64,000 bases of DNA from Polyangiaceae bacterium (GCA_019637295.1 JAHBVX010000004.1:310001-374000); one strand, 5' to 3'; shown: positions 44,152 through 54,113, numbered from the stretch's first letter. Translations and numbers: made by a program. The notes: generated from the sequence alone by a model not told the origin.

Positions 44152-46302
44152 GTGCCCACGACGCTGACCGGAGAAGTCGAGAGGGTCACCTTCGAGAACG
44201 AAGAGACCAGCTTCCGCGTGATCCGCCTGGGCTCCGTCGAGGGTCTCTCGCCGTCGCCCGGGCAGCTCGCGGTGGTCGGCACGTTCCAGGCGGTGGGTCC
44301 GGGGACCCGAGTCCGCGTCACCGGAGAGCTGGTGACGGATCCCAAGCATGGCAGACAGCTGCGCGTCGAGTCCCTCGTCCCCGTCGCGCCGTCGACGCTG
44401 GTGGGTCTCGAGCGATACCTCGGCTCGGGCTTGATCAAGGGCGTCGGCCCCAAGCTGGCGGCCCGCATCGTGAAGAAGTTCGGGATGGACGCGCTCTCGG
44501 TGCTCGACACGGATCCGAGGCGGCTCGCCGAGGTTCCGGGGATCGGCGCGCAGCGCGCGCAGGACGTGCAAGAGGCCTGGACCGCGCAGCACGGCATCAG
44601 CAACGTGATGGTGCTGCTGCAGACTCACGGGGCGTCCCCTGCCCTCGCGGTGCGCATCTACCGCCGCTACGGAGCGCGCGCCGCCGCGATGCTGCAGCAG
44701 CACCCCTATCGGCTGGCGCTCGAGGTGGCCGGCATCGGCTTCAAGACGGCGGACCGGCTGGCCCAGAGTCTCGGCATCGCGGGCGACCACCCGGAGCGCG
44801 CGCAGGCGGGGACGCTGCACGAGCTGGGACAGTACTCGGACGCGGGACACGTGTACGCGCTGCGCGAGGATCTCGAGCGGCGGGCCGCGGAGCTGCTCGG
44901 CATCGACGAGGCGCACGTGCAGGCGGCCATCGACGCGCTGTGGGCGAGCGGGCGAGTGGTGGTGGAGGGCGACCGGGTGTACTCCGCGCGCCTGCACGCG
45001 GCCGAGTCGCGCATCGCCGAGGGGCTGCGGCAGCTGCTGGCCAGCCCGGGGCCCGCGCTGGGCGGGGTCGAGAAGGCCATCGAGCACTTCGAGCGCTCGC
45101 AGAACATCGTCCTGGCACCACAGCAGCGCGCCGCCGTCGCGGCCGTGTGCCAACACCGCGTCGTCGTCGTCACCGGCGGTCCGGGTGTGGGCAAGACCAC
45201 GATCGTGCGGGCGATCGCCAGCGTGCTCGCTGGCGCGCGCCTGACGCTCGACTTCGCCACACCCACCGGGCGCGCCGCGAAGCGCCTGAGCGAAGCGACG
45301 GGCAGACCCGCCCGCACCATCCACCGCCTGCTCGAGGTCGATCCCAAGACCGGGCGCTTCAAGCGCGACTCGGAGCTGCCGCTCGAGCTCGATGCCTTGA
45401 TCCTGGACGAGGCTTCCATGATCGACGTCTCGCTCGCGGCGGCCCTGATCGACGCGCTGCCCCCGGACTGCCGGCTGGTCATCGTGGGCGACGCCGACCA
45501 GCTGCCCTCGGTGGGTCCGGGGGCCTTCCTGCGGGACGTGATCGCGAGCGGGGTGGTGCCCACGGTGCGCCTCACGGAGATCTTCCGTCAAGCCAGCGAG
45601 AGTCGCATCGTCCAGAACGCGCACCGCATTCTGCGCGGGCAGCTGCCCGAGACCGCGCAGGCCGAGGACGTCGGCGCGGACTTCTTCGTCATCCCGAAGC
45701 GGGATCCCGAGGAGGCCGCCGAGGTCGTGCGCGAGCTCGTGGAGACGCGCATCCCGCGACGCTTCGGCCTCGACCCGATCCGCGACATCCAAGTGCTCAC
45801 CCCCATGCACAAGGGGCCCGCCGGGACCATCGCGCTGAACGCGCTCCTACAGTCCCGCCTGAACGCCACGGGCGCCTCGCTGACGGTGCGCGACCAAGTG
45901 TACCGCGTGGGGGACAAAGTGATGCAGACCCGAAACGACTACGAGCGGGACGTGTACAACGGCGACGTCGGCGCCATCGTGACGCTCGACCCCAGAGCCA
46001 AGGTCGCCGTGGTGAGCTTCGACGACCGCCTGGTGCAGTACGACGAGGCCGCCATCGACCAGCTCGTGCTCGCCTACGCCACGAGCATCCACAAGAGTCA
46101 GGGCAGCGAGTACCCGGCGGTGGTGATCCCCATGCTCACGGCTCACTTCGTGATGCTGAACCAAAACCTGCTGTACACCGCGGTGACGCGCGCGCGCCGC
46201 TTGTGTGTCTTGGTCTCGGACACGCGGGCACTGCGCTTGGCGCTGTCGGACGAACGCCGCGACGTCCGCCGCACCAGCTTGGCGGAGCGCCTCGGCGCGT
46301 GA
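44152..46302 (+). CDS. recD2: ATP-dependent 5'-3' DNA helicase RecD2
   Basis: 716 residues starting at a GTG. An OB-fold N-terminus (TLTGEVERVTFENEETSFRV) and helix-hairpin-helix region (about 95-200) precede superfamily 1B motifs: Walker A GGPGVGKTT near 345, ATPTGRAAKRL, Walker B LILDEASMID, GDADQLPSVGPG, and the late YATSIHKSQGSEYP and LLYTAVTRA. These mark the RecD2 type, which works without RecBC in DNA repair or replication. A SH3-like segment sits before the last motifs. Confidence 0.93.
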   Translation: MPTTLTGEVERVTFENEETSFRVIRLGSVEGLSPSPGQLAVVGTFQAVGPGTRVRVTGELVTDPKHGRQLRVESLVPVAPSTLVGLERYLGSGLIKGVGPKLAARIVKKFGMDALSVLDTDPRRLAEVPGIGAQRAQDVQEAWTAQHGISNVMVLLQTHGASPALAVRIYRRYGARAAAMLQQHPYRLALEVAGIGFKTADRLAQSLGIAGDHPERAQAGTLHELGQYSDAGHVYALREDLERRAAELLGIDEAHVQAAIDALWASGRVVVEGDRVYSARLHAAESRIAEGLRQLLASPGPALGGVEKAIEHFERSQNIVLAPQQRAAVAAVCQHRVVVVTGGPGVGKTTIVRAIASVLAGARLTLDFATPTGRAAKRLSEATGRPARTIHRLLEVDPKTGRFKRDSELPLELDALILDEASMIDVSLAAALIDALPPDCRLVIVGDADQLPSVGPGAFLRDVIASGVVPTVRLTEIFRQASESRIVQNAHRILRGQLPETAQAEDVGADFFVIPKRDPEEAAEVVRELVETRIPRRFGLDPIRDIQVLTPMHKGPAGTIALNALLQSRLNATGASLTVRDQVYRVGDKVMQTRNDYERDVYNGDVGAIVTLDPRAKVAVVSFDDRLVQYDEAAIDQLVLAYATSIHKSQGSEYPAVVIPMLTAHFVMLNQNLLYTAVTRARRLCVLVSDTRALRLALSDERRDVRRTSLAERLGA

Positions 46303-46320
46303 GCCTGGGACGGATGGCGC

Positions 46321-47049
46321 ATGTCTGAGCTGCCGGAGCTGCTTCGGCTGGGTCTCGCCAGCGTCGCCATTGGCGTGGGCTCGGTGGTGCAAGGTGCCGT
46401 GGGCTTCGGGCTGGCGCTCGTGGCCGCGCCCGTCTGCGTGCTGCTCGAACCTCGCTTGGTTCCCGGGCCCATTCTCGCCGCGTCGCTGGTGCTGACCGTG
46501 GTCGTATCGCTCCGCGAGCGAGGCGCGATGGATGTGCGCGGAGCTGGCTGGGCGCTCGTCGGACGCGTCCCGGGCACGCTCGCTGGCGGACTCTTGCTGC
46601 TCCGGCTCTCCCACAGCATGCTGAGCATGGTGTTCGCAGGGCTGGTGCTGCTCGGGGTCGGCTTGACGGCGTTCGGGCCCACGGTTTCGCCCACCCGCCG
46701 CGCGTTGCTCCTGGCCGGCGCCGCCGGCGGCGTGATGGGCACCGTGGCCTCCATCGGTGGGCCCCCGATGGCGCTCGTGCTGCAGCGCGAGGCGGGCGCG
46801 CGGCTGCGAGGCACGCTGGCGGCGTACTTCACCGTCGGCAGCCTGATGTCGCTGCTCGTGCTCGTGGGCATCGGTCGCTTCGGCCGCTGGGAGCTGATGG
46901 CCTCGGCCGTGCTCCTGCCCGGTGTGCTCGTTGGCTATCTGGCGTCCCGTCGCTTCACGGCCTGGCTCGACGCGGGTCGCACCCGAAGCGCGGTGCTGGC
47001 GGTGAGTGCCGTGTCGGCCCTCGCGCTCCTCGCGCGCCACGTTTGGTGA
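46321..47049 (+). CDS. TSUP (TauE/SafE) family membrane transporter
   Basis: 242 residues with eight hydrophobic helices in two similar halves, each with a Gly/Pro-rich segment (GSVVQGAVGFGLALVAAP and ASIGGPPMALVLQRE). The family exports sulfite, sulfoacetate or related organic anions. It starts 18 bases behind recD2 with no functional link visible; substrate unknown. Confidence 0.85.
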   Translation: MSELPELLRLGLASVAIGVGSVVQGAVGFGLALVAAPVCVLLEPRLVPGPILAASLVLTVVVSLRERGAMDVRGAGWALVGRVPGTLAGGLLLLRLSHSMLSMVFAGLVLLGVGLTAFGPTVSPTRRALLLAGAAGGVMGTVASIGGPPMALVLQREAGARLRGTLAAYFTVGSLMSLLVLVGIGRFGRWELMASAVLLPGVLVGYLASRRFTAWLDAGRTRSAVLAVSAVSALALLARHVW

Positions 47050-47095
47050 GCGCTCTGCGCCGCCCTTCGACTCGCGCTAGGCTGGAGCCGAGGCC

Positions 47096-47782
47096 ATGAT
47101 GAAGACCGCCAGACGAGTGCTTGCAGTGGGCTCCATCGGAGCCGTCGCGGTGGCAGCGGGGTGCTGGCGCAGGTCACCGCCCGAGCCCAGCCCCGCGGAG
47201 ACGGCAGCCACCAGCGCGAGCGCACTGCCCCAGGCGCCGTCGAGTGGAGCCGGCGCCCCCTCCAGCCCCCCCGCGGCCAGCGCCGCGCCTGCGATCGCGC
47301 CCGCGGTCCCCGAGGGCTACACCACGATGACCGTGCGCAGCGTGACCCCCACCGCGGCCGGTGAAGCCGTGCTCTTGGTCGACGCGGAATCGAAGCTGGG
47401 TATTCCGATCTTCATCGGCGGCACCGAGGCGCTCAGCATCCGCGTCCGCATGGAGAAGCGCGAGTTCGTCCGGCCGCTGACCCACGATCTGTACGACCGC
47501 ACCCTGCAGAAGCTCGGCGGGCGCGTCGAGAGCGTGCGCGTGGACAAGCTGCTGGAGAACACCTACCACGGCACGGTGGTGCTGCTGGGCAACGGCGGGC
47601 GGAGCGAGCTCGACGCGCGGCCCTCGGACGCGATCGCCTTGGCCCTCGGCGCCGGCGCGCCGATCTTCGTGGCCAAGGGCGTGCTCGAGCGCGCCGGGCT
47701 CCGCGTAGACGGCAGCGACGACGCCGAGCGCTTCTTGCCGCTGCCGACCCCCGACAAGCGGCCGGATCCGATCACTTTGTGA
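47096..47782 (+). CDS. lipoprotein with bifunctional-nuclease (DUF151) domain
   Basis: 228 residues. Lipobox VAAGCWRR, a Ser/Ala/Pro linker of about 50 residues, then the BFN domain: IPIFIGGTEALSI, RPLTHDLYDRTLQKLGG, and DARPSDAIALALGAGAPIFV. BFN domains from plants have RNase and DNase activity, and bacterial ones are usually cytoplasmic. Here a lipoprotein signal places the domain outside the cytoplasm, which is unusual. GAGG precedes the ATG. It converges on the TorD gene with 64 bases between. Confidence 0.8.
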   Translation: MMKTARRVLAVGSIGAVAVAAGCWRRSPPEPSPAETAATSASALPQAPSSGAGAPSSPPAASAAPAIAPAVPEGYTTMTVRSVTPTAAGEAVLLVDAESKLGIPIFIGGTEALSIRVRMEKREFVRPLTHDLYDRTLQKLGGRVESVRVDKLLENTYHGTVVLLGNGGRSELDARPSDAIALALGAGAPIFVAKGVLERAGLRVDGSDDAERFLPLPTPDKRPDPITL

Positions 47783-47846
47783 CGTCCGCAGGCGTCAGCA
47801 CCTGCTCCGCGGAGGGTCGTGACCGCGCCGCACCGACCCAAGGAAG

Positions 47847-48503
47847 CTACGACTTCGGCTCGGCTCCCGACAGCGGGCACACCATCGCGTCGGGCTCGAC
47901 CACGGGCAGGCTGCGCGAGGGCGCCAGCGGATCGAGCTCGACACCGAGGGCGTCGGCGTCCGCGCTGATGAAGTCCACGATCAGCTCGCCCAGCACTTCG
48001 TAGAAGGGGTGCATCGCCGCAACGGCGAGGCGCTCGCCGAACGCCACCCCGAAGGGACCGAGGTGCTCCTCGAGCAGCACGCGACGGGCGCGCCGAGCGA
48101 TCTCGAGCTGCTCGGCGTCGCCGCGGTCGGCCGCGAGGGCCTGCTTGATGCAGAGCAACGCGCAGAACTCGAGCTGCACGGCGATGTGATCGGACGCCTC
48201 CCGCTCCCGCCCGCCGACGCGCGCGCCGAACAGCTCGTACAGCGCGGCGAGCTGACCCAGCAGCGAGCCTCGATCGCACACGCGAAACGAGCCTTCATGG
48301 GGACTGACCGGCACGCTCGTGACGAGCAGCCGCACGTGCTCCCCCACGAGCTCGTCGTCGACGTGGGCCAGCAGGGGCTCGACCAGCTCCGGCAAGAGCG
48401 CGCGCGCATCGGCGAGCGCTCGGCCGAGGCTCTCGGGCTCCGGGTACGCGAGGCCGAGCGCCAGCAAGCGGTAGCCTTCCCCGAGGGCGACGAGGGAGCT
48501 CAC
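47847..48503 (-). CDS. TorD/DmsD-type chaperone of the molybdoenzyme (ebdD-like)
   Basis: 218 residues, all helical. The family shows as YRLLALGLAYPEPE at the start, YELFG in the middle, and the conserved DHIAVQLEFCALLCIKQ. These chaperones bind the Tat signal of a Mo-bis-MGD enzyme and guard cofactor insertion. The GTG at 48503 is chosen because it overlaps the previous stop as GTGA and fits the family N-terminus; an ATG at 48533 would overlap by 34 bases. It is the fourth gene of the operon. Confidence 0.8.
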   Translation of the reverse strand: MSSLVALGEGYRLLALGLAYPEPESLGRALADARALLPELVEPLLAHVDDELVGEHVRLLVTSVPVSPHEGSFRVCDRGSLLGQLAALYELFGARVGGREREASDHIAVQLEFCALLCIKQALAADRGDAEQLEIARRARRVLLEEHLGPFGVAFGERLAVAAMHPFYEVLGELIVDFISADADALGVELDPLAPSRSLPVVEPDAMVCPLSGAEPKS

Positions 48504-49399
48504 GGCAGCACCAGATCCACGAATGAATACCATTGTTTACGACCGGCGACCTGACCGTCCTTCCCCTCCCACACGGCGAAGGCGACCTTGGACTTGGCGC
48601 CCTTGGGCAGGCGCGGGTTGGCGTGATCGGCGACCAGGCGCGGGACGGCGAGCACCACCTGCCACTTGCCGTCCGCCCACTTGCCGCGGGCGCGCGCGTC
48701 CTGGAAGCGATGATCCGCCAAGGAGCCGAAGCCCGTCGCGTGCAGCTCCTCGACGGGCCACTCGCGGGCGAGCTTGCTGACCGGGTTCGCGGCCGCGACG
48801 CCGGGCAGGTAGCGGCGCGAGTTGGCGCTCTGAAAGGACTCCTGCACCGGGTACGGGTGCCCGCCGGACACGAATGGATAGCCGTCGGACCAGAAATTCG
48901 GGTAGCGGTCCTGCACGTCCGCGCGATGCGTGTCCCTGTCTCGCTGCCACGCCGCTTTCCAGTGTGCGATGTAGACCGGGTTCTCCTTGCTGCCCATCAT
49001 CGGGTTGGTCTTGTCCGGATCGCCCACGGGCAGCTCGATGGCCACCGCGTCCGTGAACTGATCGACGTCGAGCGCGTCGCTCTGACTCGGATCCTCCCAG
49101 GTGAGCTTCAGCCCGAGCCAGTTGGGATCGACCAGCGCGCGCACCGCGAGCTTCGTGACGGTGACCTTCTGCAGCATCGGAAAGGCGACGCCTTGTGGCA
49201 TCAACTCGACCACCAGCTCGCGCGCGGTGTTCCACTCCTTGGCCGCGGGGTCCAGGGGCACCTCCTTGACCGTCGCCGCGTGGATCTCCGTCGCTCCGTC
49301 GGAGCCTTCGGGAGCCTTCTTGCCGGAGCACCCGCCGCCGAGGACGACCGCGCCGACAGCGATTGCCAGACCGTTGACCCATGCTCGCTTCCGCTTCAT
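48500..49399 (-). CDS. heme-b subunit of type II DMSO-reductase-family enzyme (ebdC-like), lipoprotein
   Basis: 299 residues. N-terminal lipobox LGGGCSGK, unlike the Sec signals known for soluble EbdC. The mature part has the ethylbenzene-dehydrogenase gamma-subunit layout (AVRALVDPNWLGLKLTWEDP, FTDAVAIELPV, then DARARGKWADGKWQVVLAVP). The axial heme ligands are expected to be a Met and a Lys; candidates include the Met in NPMMGSK and a Lys near the end. AGGAG lies eight bases before the ATG. It would pass electrons from the iron-sulfur subunit to the chain, anchored in a membrane. Confidence 0.8.
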   Translation of the reverse strand: MKRKRAWVNGLAIAVGAVVLGGGCSGKKAPEGSDGATEIHAATVKEVPLDPAAKEWNTARELVVELMPQGVAFPMLQKVTVTKLAVRALVDPNWLGLKLTWEDPSQSDALDVDQFTDAVAIELPVGDPDKTNPMMGSKENPVYIAHWKAAWQRDRDTHRADVQDRYPNFWSDGYPFVSGGHPYPVQESFQSANSRRYLPGVAAANPVSKLAREWPVEELHATGFGSLADHRFQDARARGKWADGKWQVVLAVPRLVADHANPRLPKGAKSKVAFAVWEGKDGQVAGRKQWYSFVDLVLP

Positions 49400-49410
49400 C
49401 GCCGTGCTCC

Positions 49411-50538
49411 TCAGGTGACGTTCAGTCGATAGACCTTGCGCTTCTGGTCGAAGAAGTCGCGCTTGAAGAAGGGCTCGGTGTAGGGCACGCGCACGACCTC
49501 CTTCTGCTCCGCGTCGAAGCCGACGGCCTCGGTCTTGTCGGCGCGGAAGCCGTGCAGGATCCGCGACGTGTTGCCGAACAAGAGCAACGCGGCGAGGAGC
49601 TGTTGGTCCGTCGCGGCGCTGCGGTAGGTGCTGATGGCCTCTTCCACGCCTGGCCCGAACATCTGACCCAGGAAGTCCCGCGGCACGTGCACCGGCGGGA
49701 TGTAGTACACGTTCGGTTCGGTGCCGTACTGCGGGTAGAGCGGCAGCGCGACCTTGCGGATGCGCACCAAGTAGTCGAGGGGGTTGTCCGCCCGCTCCTC
49801 GCCCGGCCGGCTCAGGAAGCCCTGCAGTCGGATCTTGCCGATGCAGGTCTTCACGCACTGCGGTTGCTCACCCTTCTCGATCAGCGGGAAGCAGCCGATG
49901 CACTTCTCGCTGACGCGGGTCACCATGTTGTAGAAGACCTTCTTGTAGGGGCACGCCTTGACGCACTCCCGATAGCCGCGACAGCGCGACTGATCCACGA
50001 GCACGATGCCGTCCTCGGGTCGCTTGTAGATGGCCTTGCGCGGGCACGCCGCCAAGCAGCCCGGGTAGGTGCAGTGGTTGCAGATGCGCGCCAGGTAGAA
50101 CTGCCACACCTGGTGGATGCCCTGAAAGAAGGCGCCCTTCTCCACGGACCCCGCCACCACGTCCTCCCCCAGGTTGGGCGAGGCGTACTCTGCTTGCTCG
50201 GGCAGGTAGCCCTGGGCGCGCTCCGAGCCCTCCGCGGCCTCGAAGATGGTCTTGCCCTCGTAGCGCTCGCCCTGCCAAGAGCCACCGCCGAGCAGGTTCA
50301 AGAGCTTCACGTCCCACTGCTGCGGGTAGAAGCCATAGGGCTTGGTCTCGACGTTGTTGTAGAACACCTGCTCCTGCCCCTTGCCGCTGGTCCACGTCGT
50401 CTTGCACGCGACGGAGCAGGTCTGGCAGGCGATGCACTTGTTGGTGTCGAACACGTACGCGATCTGGCGCTCCGGGCGCGCGCCCTCGTACGGGTATTCC
50501 ATCTCTCGGCCGAGCTGAACGTTCTTGACCTTGGCCAT
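49411..50538 (-). CDS. iron-sulfur beta subunit of type II molybdoenzyme (ebdB/narH-like)
   Basis: 375 residues. Four cysteine groups follow the NarH/EbdB pattern: CIACQTCSVACKTTW, CNHCTYPGCLAACPRKAIY, CRGYRECVKACPYKK and CIGCFPLIEKGEQPQCVKTC. The Trp in the CKTTW group is like NarH. They hold three [4Fe-4S] and one [3Fe-4S] clusters. GAGGAAG and the TGA stop of the previous gene precede the ATG, seven bases away. Confidence 0.9.
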   Translation of the reverse strand: MAKVKNVQLGREMEYPYEGARPERQIAYVFDTNKCIACQTCSVACKTTWTSGKGQEQVFYNNVETKPYGFYPQQWDVKLLNLLGGGSWQGERYEGKTIFEAAEGSERAQGYLPEQAEYASPNLGEDVVAGSVEKGAFFQGIHQVWQFYLARICNHCTYPGCLAACPRKAIYKRPEDGIVLVDQSRCRGYRECVKACPYKKVFYNMVTRVSEKCIGCFPLIEKGEQPQCVKTCIGKIRLQGFLSRPGEERADNPLDYLVRIRKVALPLYPQYGTEPNVYYIPPVHVPRDFLGQMFGPGVEEAISTYRSAATDQQLLAALLLFGNTSRILHGFRADKTEAVGFDAEQKEVVRVPYTEPFFKRDFFDQKRKVYRLNVT

Positions 50539-50545
50539 GGCTTCC

Positions 50546-53500
50546 TCACTTGATGGCGACGAATCCGCCGGCGATGAACTTCTTCAGTGCGTCGTTCTCG
50601 TAGCTGGGCGTGAGCCCCTGGGCGGCGGGGCGCCACAGGCCTTTGCCGCCGATGCCTCCCGCCTCGGCTTTCTGGATGCGCGCCATGGACTCGCGTGGCG
50701 CGCCGTTCGGACAGTGCACGTCCGGCGCGAAGCCCACGCCCAGGCTCTGCCCGAAGACGTCCTTGCGCAGCAGCGTGTCGGTGACCAGCGTGGGCTTGAT
50801 CCACGCACGGGTGCAGGACTGCTGGCTGCCCGCGCGAAACAGCGACTGATAGCCCGTCTCCGGGTTCTTCGCCATCTTGGTCGGGTGCTCGGCGTGACCG
50901 CGCACGCTGCCGTAGGTAGAGCCGTAGGCGTTGTGCCACATGCGCGTGATGCCCCGCGGCGTACCCGGGTAGTAGCGCGCCCGACACAACAGCCGCGCCA
51001 TCTTGTGGTCGTCGCCTCGGGCCTGCCAGCCGCGGAAAGGGCGGTCCTCCGGGTCGGCGTCGATGTACACGTAGTCGCCGTCCGCCACCTCGAGGGCCTT
51101 GGCGTCCGCGGGGTGGATGTCCACGTACATCTCGGTCACGAACGGCGTGCGCTCGTCGTGGCGCAGCATGTCGCCGAAGGGACCGAACCAGATGGCCACG
51201 ATGTCCGTGTCCACCGGCGTGGTGTGTGCGCCGTGACGGTACTTGGGGGTGTGGAAGATGAAGCGATACGCGCCGTCCTTGGCGGTCAGCGGGTGCCGGG
51301 TCTGGGACACCTCCGTCCAGGGCTTGGCCACGTGCCGCGTCTGGCGCGTCTCGCAGTCGAGCTGGGTGAGCGGCACGCCGTAGGCCTCGGGTCCCTTGGG
51401 ACGGATCGCCGGATGAGGCTTGGCGACGATGACGTTGGGCTCGTAGAAGGTCGAGTCGATGGGCTCGCGATGCACCGGCAGCGACTCACCGCTGTCGCGC
51501 CACTCGGGCTCTTCCCGGAAGAATTCCAGGCGCCCGGTGCGCGTGTACCAGGGCTTGTCCTCGTGGGACTGCTCCCAGCCCACGGATTTGGGGTAGGTGC
51601 GGGACTGGATGATGGTCGGCACGCCCCGCTGCGCGTCCCGCTCGGCCTCGAGGAAGTCGATGCCCGCCGTCATGTTGGACGCGTTCATCACCCGCTGCAT
51701 GTACTCGTGGGTGCGTCCTTCGGCGACGAACTTCCAGGACTCCGCGATGCGCGGCTCCTCGGCCACCTTGGCCAGGGCGTTGGCCACGCCGGCGATGCAC
51801 TCCACGTCGCTGCGCGTGTCGTAGATGCGCGCGAGCGGGGTGCGCGGGAAGATGTTGACGAACGGATTGGTGACGCTGGCGGTCATGTCCGCGTACTTGA
51901 ACTCCGCCCAGGAATCGACCGGGAACACGACGTCTGCGTACTCGCAGGACGCCGTCCACCACCACTCGTTGACGACCACCATTTCCTGCCGCGGCAGGTG
52001 ATTCATCACGGCTTCGTAGTGGTGCTTGGCGTTGCCGATCAGCGAGTTCGAGTTCGAGACCCAGATCACCTTGGTGGGCGTCGGGATGTGGCCCTTGCCG
52101 GTGACCAGCTCCTTGCCCATCTTCAAGGGCTTGTCGCCATAGTTCCACCAGTGCGCGCTCTCGTACTTCATGTGGTACTTGATGCGCGCCGGCTGGCTCG
52201 TATCCGGCTCGAGATCGAAGGGGTCCTCGAACACGTATTGGCCGAGGCCGTTGAACAGCGCCGTGCGGTAGTTGCCCGCGTAGGAGCCCACGTTCCCACC
52301 CGGGAAGCCGATGTTGCGCGTCAAGGACGCGAGCAACATGACGGTGCGGTCCTTGAGGTCGTTGTTGAAGAACTGGTTGGGCCCCATGCCGCAGGCGAAC
52401 AAGGTCTTCTCGCGGTTGTTCGCGATCTCCTTGGCCAGAGCCTCGATGCCCGCCTGGGGCGCCCAGGTGATCTCCTCGACCGTCTTGGGATCGAAGTTGT
52501 CCATCACGTACTTGTGCACCAGGTCGAACACCGGCCGGCACTCCACGGTGTTGCCATCGGCCAGCTCCACCTGAAAGGAGCCGGTGAGCGCAGCGCGTCC
52601 GGTCTTGGCGCGGCCCTTCTTGCCGCACTCGGTGCGGGTGACGCGCACCGGGCGTTTCCCCGCCTCGTCCCAGACCACGAAGGGATCGAGCCGACCTTCG
52701 AGGGACTCGGGGATGACCATGTTCTTCTGCTCCACCATCCGGGGCGCCTTGCTGCCCGCGCGGATCACGTCCGCGCCGGGTGAGACGTCCTTGCTCATCC
52801 CCTTCACGTCCTTCGCGCGTAGCACCTCGAGCGTGTCCATGCGCACCAGCGAGGGCATGTCGGTGAAGTTGCGAACGAAGTCGTCGTCCTGCAGCCCATC
52901 GCGCAAGATCACGTGCGCCAGGCCGAGCGCGAGGGCCGGCGTCGTCCCGGGACGCACGACCAGGCCGAGATCGGCCTTGTTCATGGTCGCCGAGTACTCG
53001 CAGGCGATGACCGCCACCTTGGCACCCTTGAGGCGCGCCTCGGTCAACCAATGGGCGTCGGGCATCTTGGTCGTGATCCAGTTCATGCCCCAGGCGATCA
53101 CGAGCTTCGAGTACTCCGTGCAGCTCAGATCCCACTCCACGGTCTGTTGACCGCTGACCATCGGGTGCCCTGGCGGCAGATCCGTGTGCCACGTGTAGCT
53201 GTCCCAGCCGCGCGCGCCGAGAGAGTCCTCGGGCTTGACGCCGCGGGTCTTGACGTCGAGCAGCGCGAGCCCGTTGGCCAGCCGATACAGGCCGATGATG
53301 CGCAGGATCCCGAGCATCGGCATGCCGCCGCGGATCTTGATGGTCTGCGTGCCCGCGCCCTTCATGGCCTCGGTCATCACCGGATCGAAGCCCTGCGCCA
53401 CGAGGCGGCGCTTGCCCTCGTCGCCGTTGTACGCGCTGGCCACGTCCTTCAATCCCTTGGCGACTAGCTCGTAAGCTTCGTCCCAGCCCACCCGCACGAA

Positions 53501-54016
53501 GGGCTCCTTGCCGCGCTGCAAGTACTTGGGATCGACCTTGCCCGTCGCGGGATCCCGCGGCATCCCCGCGCGCGCCCACTCGAGCCACCCCTTGCGCACC
53601 AGCGGGTACTTGCAGCGACGGTCGCCGTAGAAGCGACGCACCAAGCCGAGACCCTTCTGACAGCAACGCGGGTCCCAGCGGTGCGACGCGCGCCCGCCGC
53701 CGAGGTCCATCGCCTCGCCGTAGCCGAAGGTCGGTCCGATGCGGACCACGGTGCCTGCGCGCACGTAGGCCGTCAGCAGGCAGTTGTGGGTGTCGTTTGG
53801 CGCGCAGGTGAACGTGAACGTCGAGTCGTAGGCGTACAGGTCGCGGTACACGTCTTCCCAACCGCGGTTGGGATACTGGGCTAGCGGGTTGTCGACCTGC
53901 AGCGGCTCAAGGAAGCCGAACGTCCAGCCGCGCTGGGCGACGGTGCTGGCCGCCAAACCTGCCCCTGCCGCCCCTAGTGCGAGAAAGCTGCGCCTGCGCA
54001 TGCGACCCGAGCTCAT
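50546..54016 (-). CDS. molybdopterin catalytic subunit, type II DMSO reductase family (ebdA-like)
   Basis: 1156 residues. A Tat signal ([20 protein letters not shown]) sends it folded to the periplasm. The cluster motif [11 protein letters not shown], with a later DPRCCQKG, and [13 protein letters not shown] place it among type II enzymes, whose molybdenum is held by an Asp. These include nitrate, selenate and perchlorate reductases and ethylbenzene, dimethylsulfide and steroid C25 dehydrogenases. Operon order A-B-C-D is that of ebd. GGAGGA precedes the ATG. Motifs do not fix the substrate; either oxidative or reductive use is possible. Confidence 0.88.
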   Translation of the reverse strand: MSSGRMRRRSFLALGAAGAGLAASTVAQRGWTFGFLEPLQVDNPLAQYPNRGWEDVYRDLYAYDSTFTFTCAPNDTHNCLLTAYVRAGTVVRIGPTFGYGEAMDLGGGRASHRWDPRCCQKGLGLVRRFYGDRRCKYPLVRKGWLEWARAGMPRDPATGKVDPKYLQRGKEPFVRVGWDEAYELVAKGLKDVASAYNGDEGKRRLVAQGFDPVMTEAMKGAGTQTIKIRGGMPMLGILRIIGLYRLANGLALLDVKTRGVKPEDSLGARGWDSYTWHTDLPPGHPMVSGQQTVEWDLSCTEYSKLVIAWGMNWITTKMPDAHWLTEARLKGAKVAVIACEYSATMNKADLGLVVRPGTTPALALGLAHVILRDGLQDDDFVRNFTDMPSLVRMDTLEVLRAKDVKGMSKDVSPGADVIRAGSKAPRMVEQKNMVIPESLEGRLDPFVVWDEAGKRPVRVTRTECGKKGRAKTGRAALTGSFQVELADGNTVECRPVFDLVHKYVMDNFDPKTVEEITWAPQAGIEALAKEIANNREKTLFACGMGPNQFFNNDLKDRTVMLLASLTRNIGFPGGNVGSYAGNYRTALFNGLGQYVFEDPFDLEPDTSQPARIKYHMKYESAHWWNYGDKPLKMGKELVTGKGHIPTPTKVIWVSNSNSLIGNAKHHYEAVMNHLPRQEMVVVNEWWWTASCEYADVVFPVDSWAEFKYADMTASVTNPFVNIFPRTPLARIYDTRSDVECIAGVANALAKVAEEPRIAESWKFVAEGRTHEYMQRVMNASNMTAGIDFLEAERDAQRGVPTIIQSRTYPKSVGWEQSHEDKPWYTRTGRLEFFREEPEWRDSGESLPVHREPIDSTFYEPNVIVAKPHPAIRPKGPEAYGVPLTQLDCETRQTRHVAKPWTEVSQTRHPLTAKDGAYRFIFHTPKYRHGAHTTPVDTDIVAIWFGPFGDMLRHDERTPFVTEMYVDIHPADAKALEVADGDYVYIDADPEDRPFRGWQARGDDHKMARLLCRARYYPGTPRGITRMWHNAYGSTYGSVRGHAEHPTKMAKNPETGYQSLFRAGSQQSCTRAWIKPTLVTDTLLRKDVFGQSLGVGFAPDVHCPNGAPRESMARIQKAEAGGIGGKGLWRPAAQGLTPSYENDALKKFIAGGFVAIK

Positions 54017-54033
54017 CGGTCCTCCGGTGGTGG

Positions 54034-54068
54034 ACGCACCGCTGAGGGTGCGTACCACTTCAGTACGC
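54034..54068. promoter_or_regulatory. hairpin and GTAC dyad in the leader of the molybdoenzyme operon
   Basis: ACGCACC/GGTGCGT with a six-base loop (54034-54053) overlaps a second dyad GCGTAC/GTACGC with a seven-base spacer (54050-54068). They lie 18 to 52 bases before the ATG. The two cannot pair fully together, so an alternate-structure switch or an operator is possible. Confidence 0.45.
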
Positions 54069-54095
54069 GGCCTGGCGGTCAACGGACAGCGGCAT

Positions 54096-54113
54096 CCGTC
54101 ATGCGTATGACGG
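54096..54113. promoter_or_regulatory. palindromic operator candidate upstream of the molybdoenzyme operon
   Basis: CCGTCAT and ATGACGG surround four bases, a perfect seven-base dyad, 80-97 bases before the catalytic-subunit ATG and in non-coding DNA. The size and position suit a dimeric regulator. No regulator gene adjoins the operon. Confidence 0.5.

Noticed and set aside
43872-46328. 818-codon plus-strand frame overlapping recD2
   Set aside because: It is Arg/Ala-rich without motifs and shadows recD2, whose helicase motifs are complete; long open shadow frames are expected at this GC content.
50525-52783. 752-codon plus-strand frame opposite the molybdoenzyme catalytic gene
   Set aside because: Antisense to a gene with clear Tat and molybdopterin motifs; its translation is Val/His/Arg-rich with no domain.
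51486-53861. 791-codon minus-strand frame inside the same gene
   Set aside because: Low-complexity Arg/Gly translation in a second frame of a real gene.
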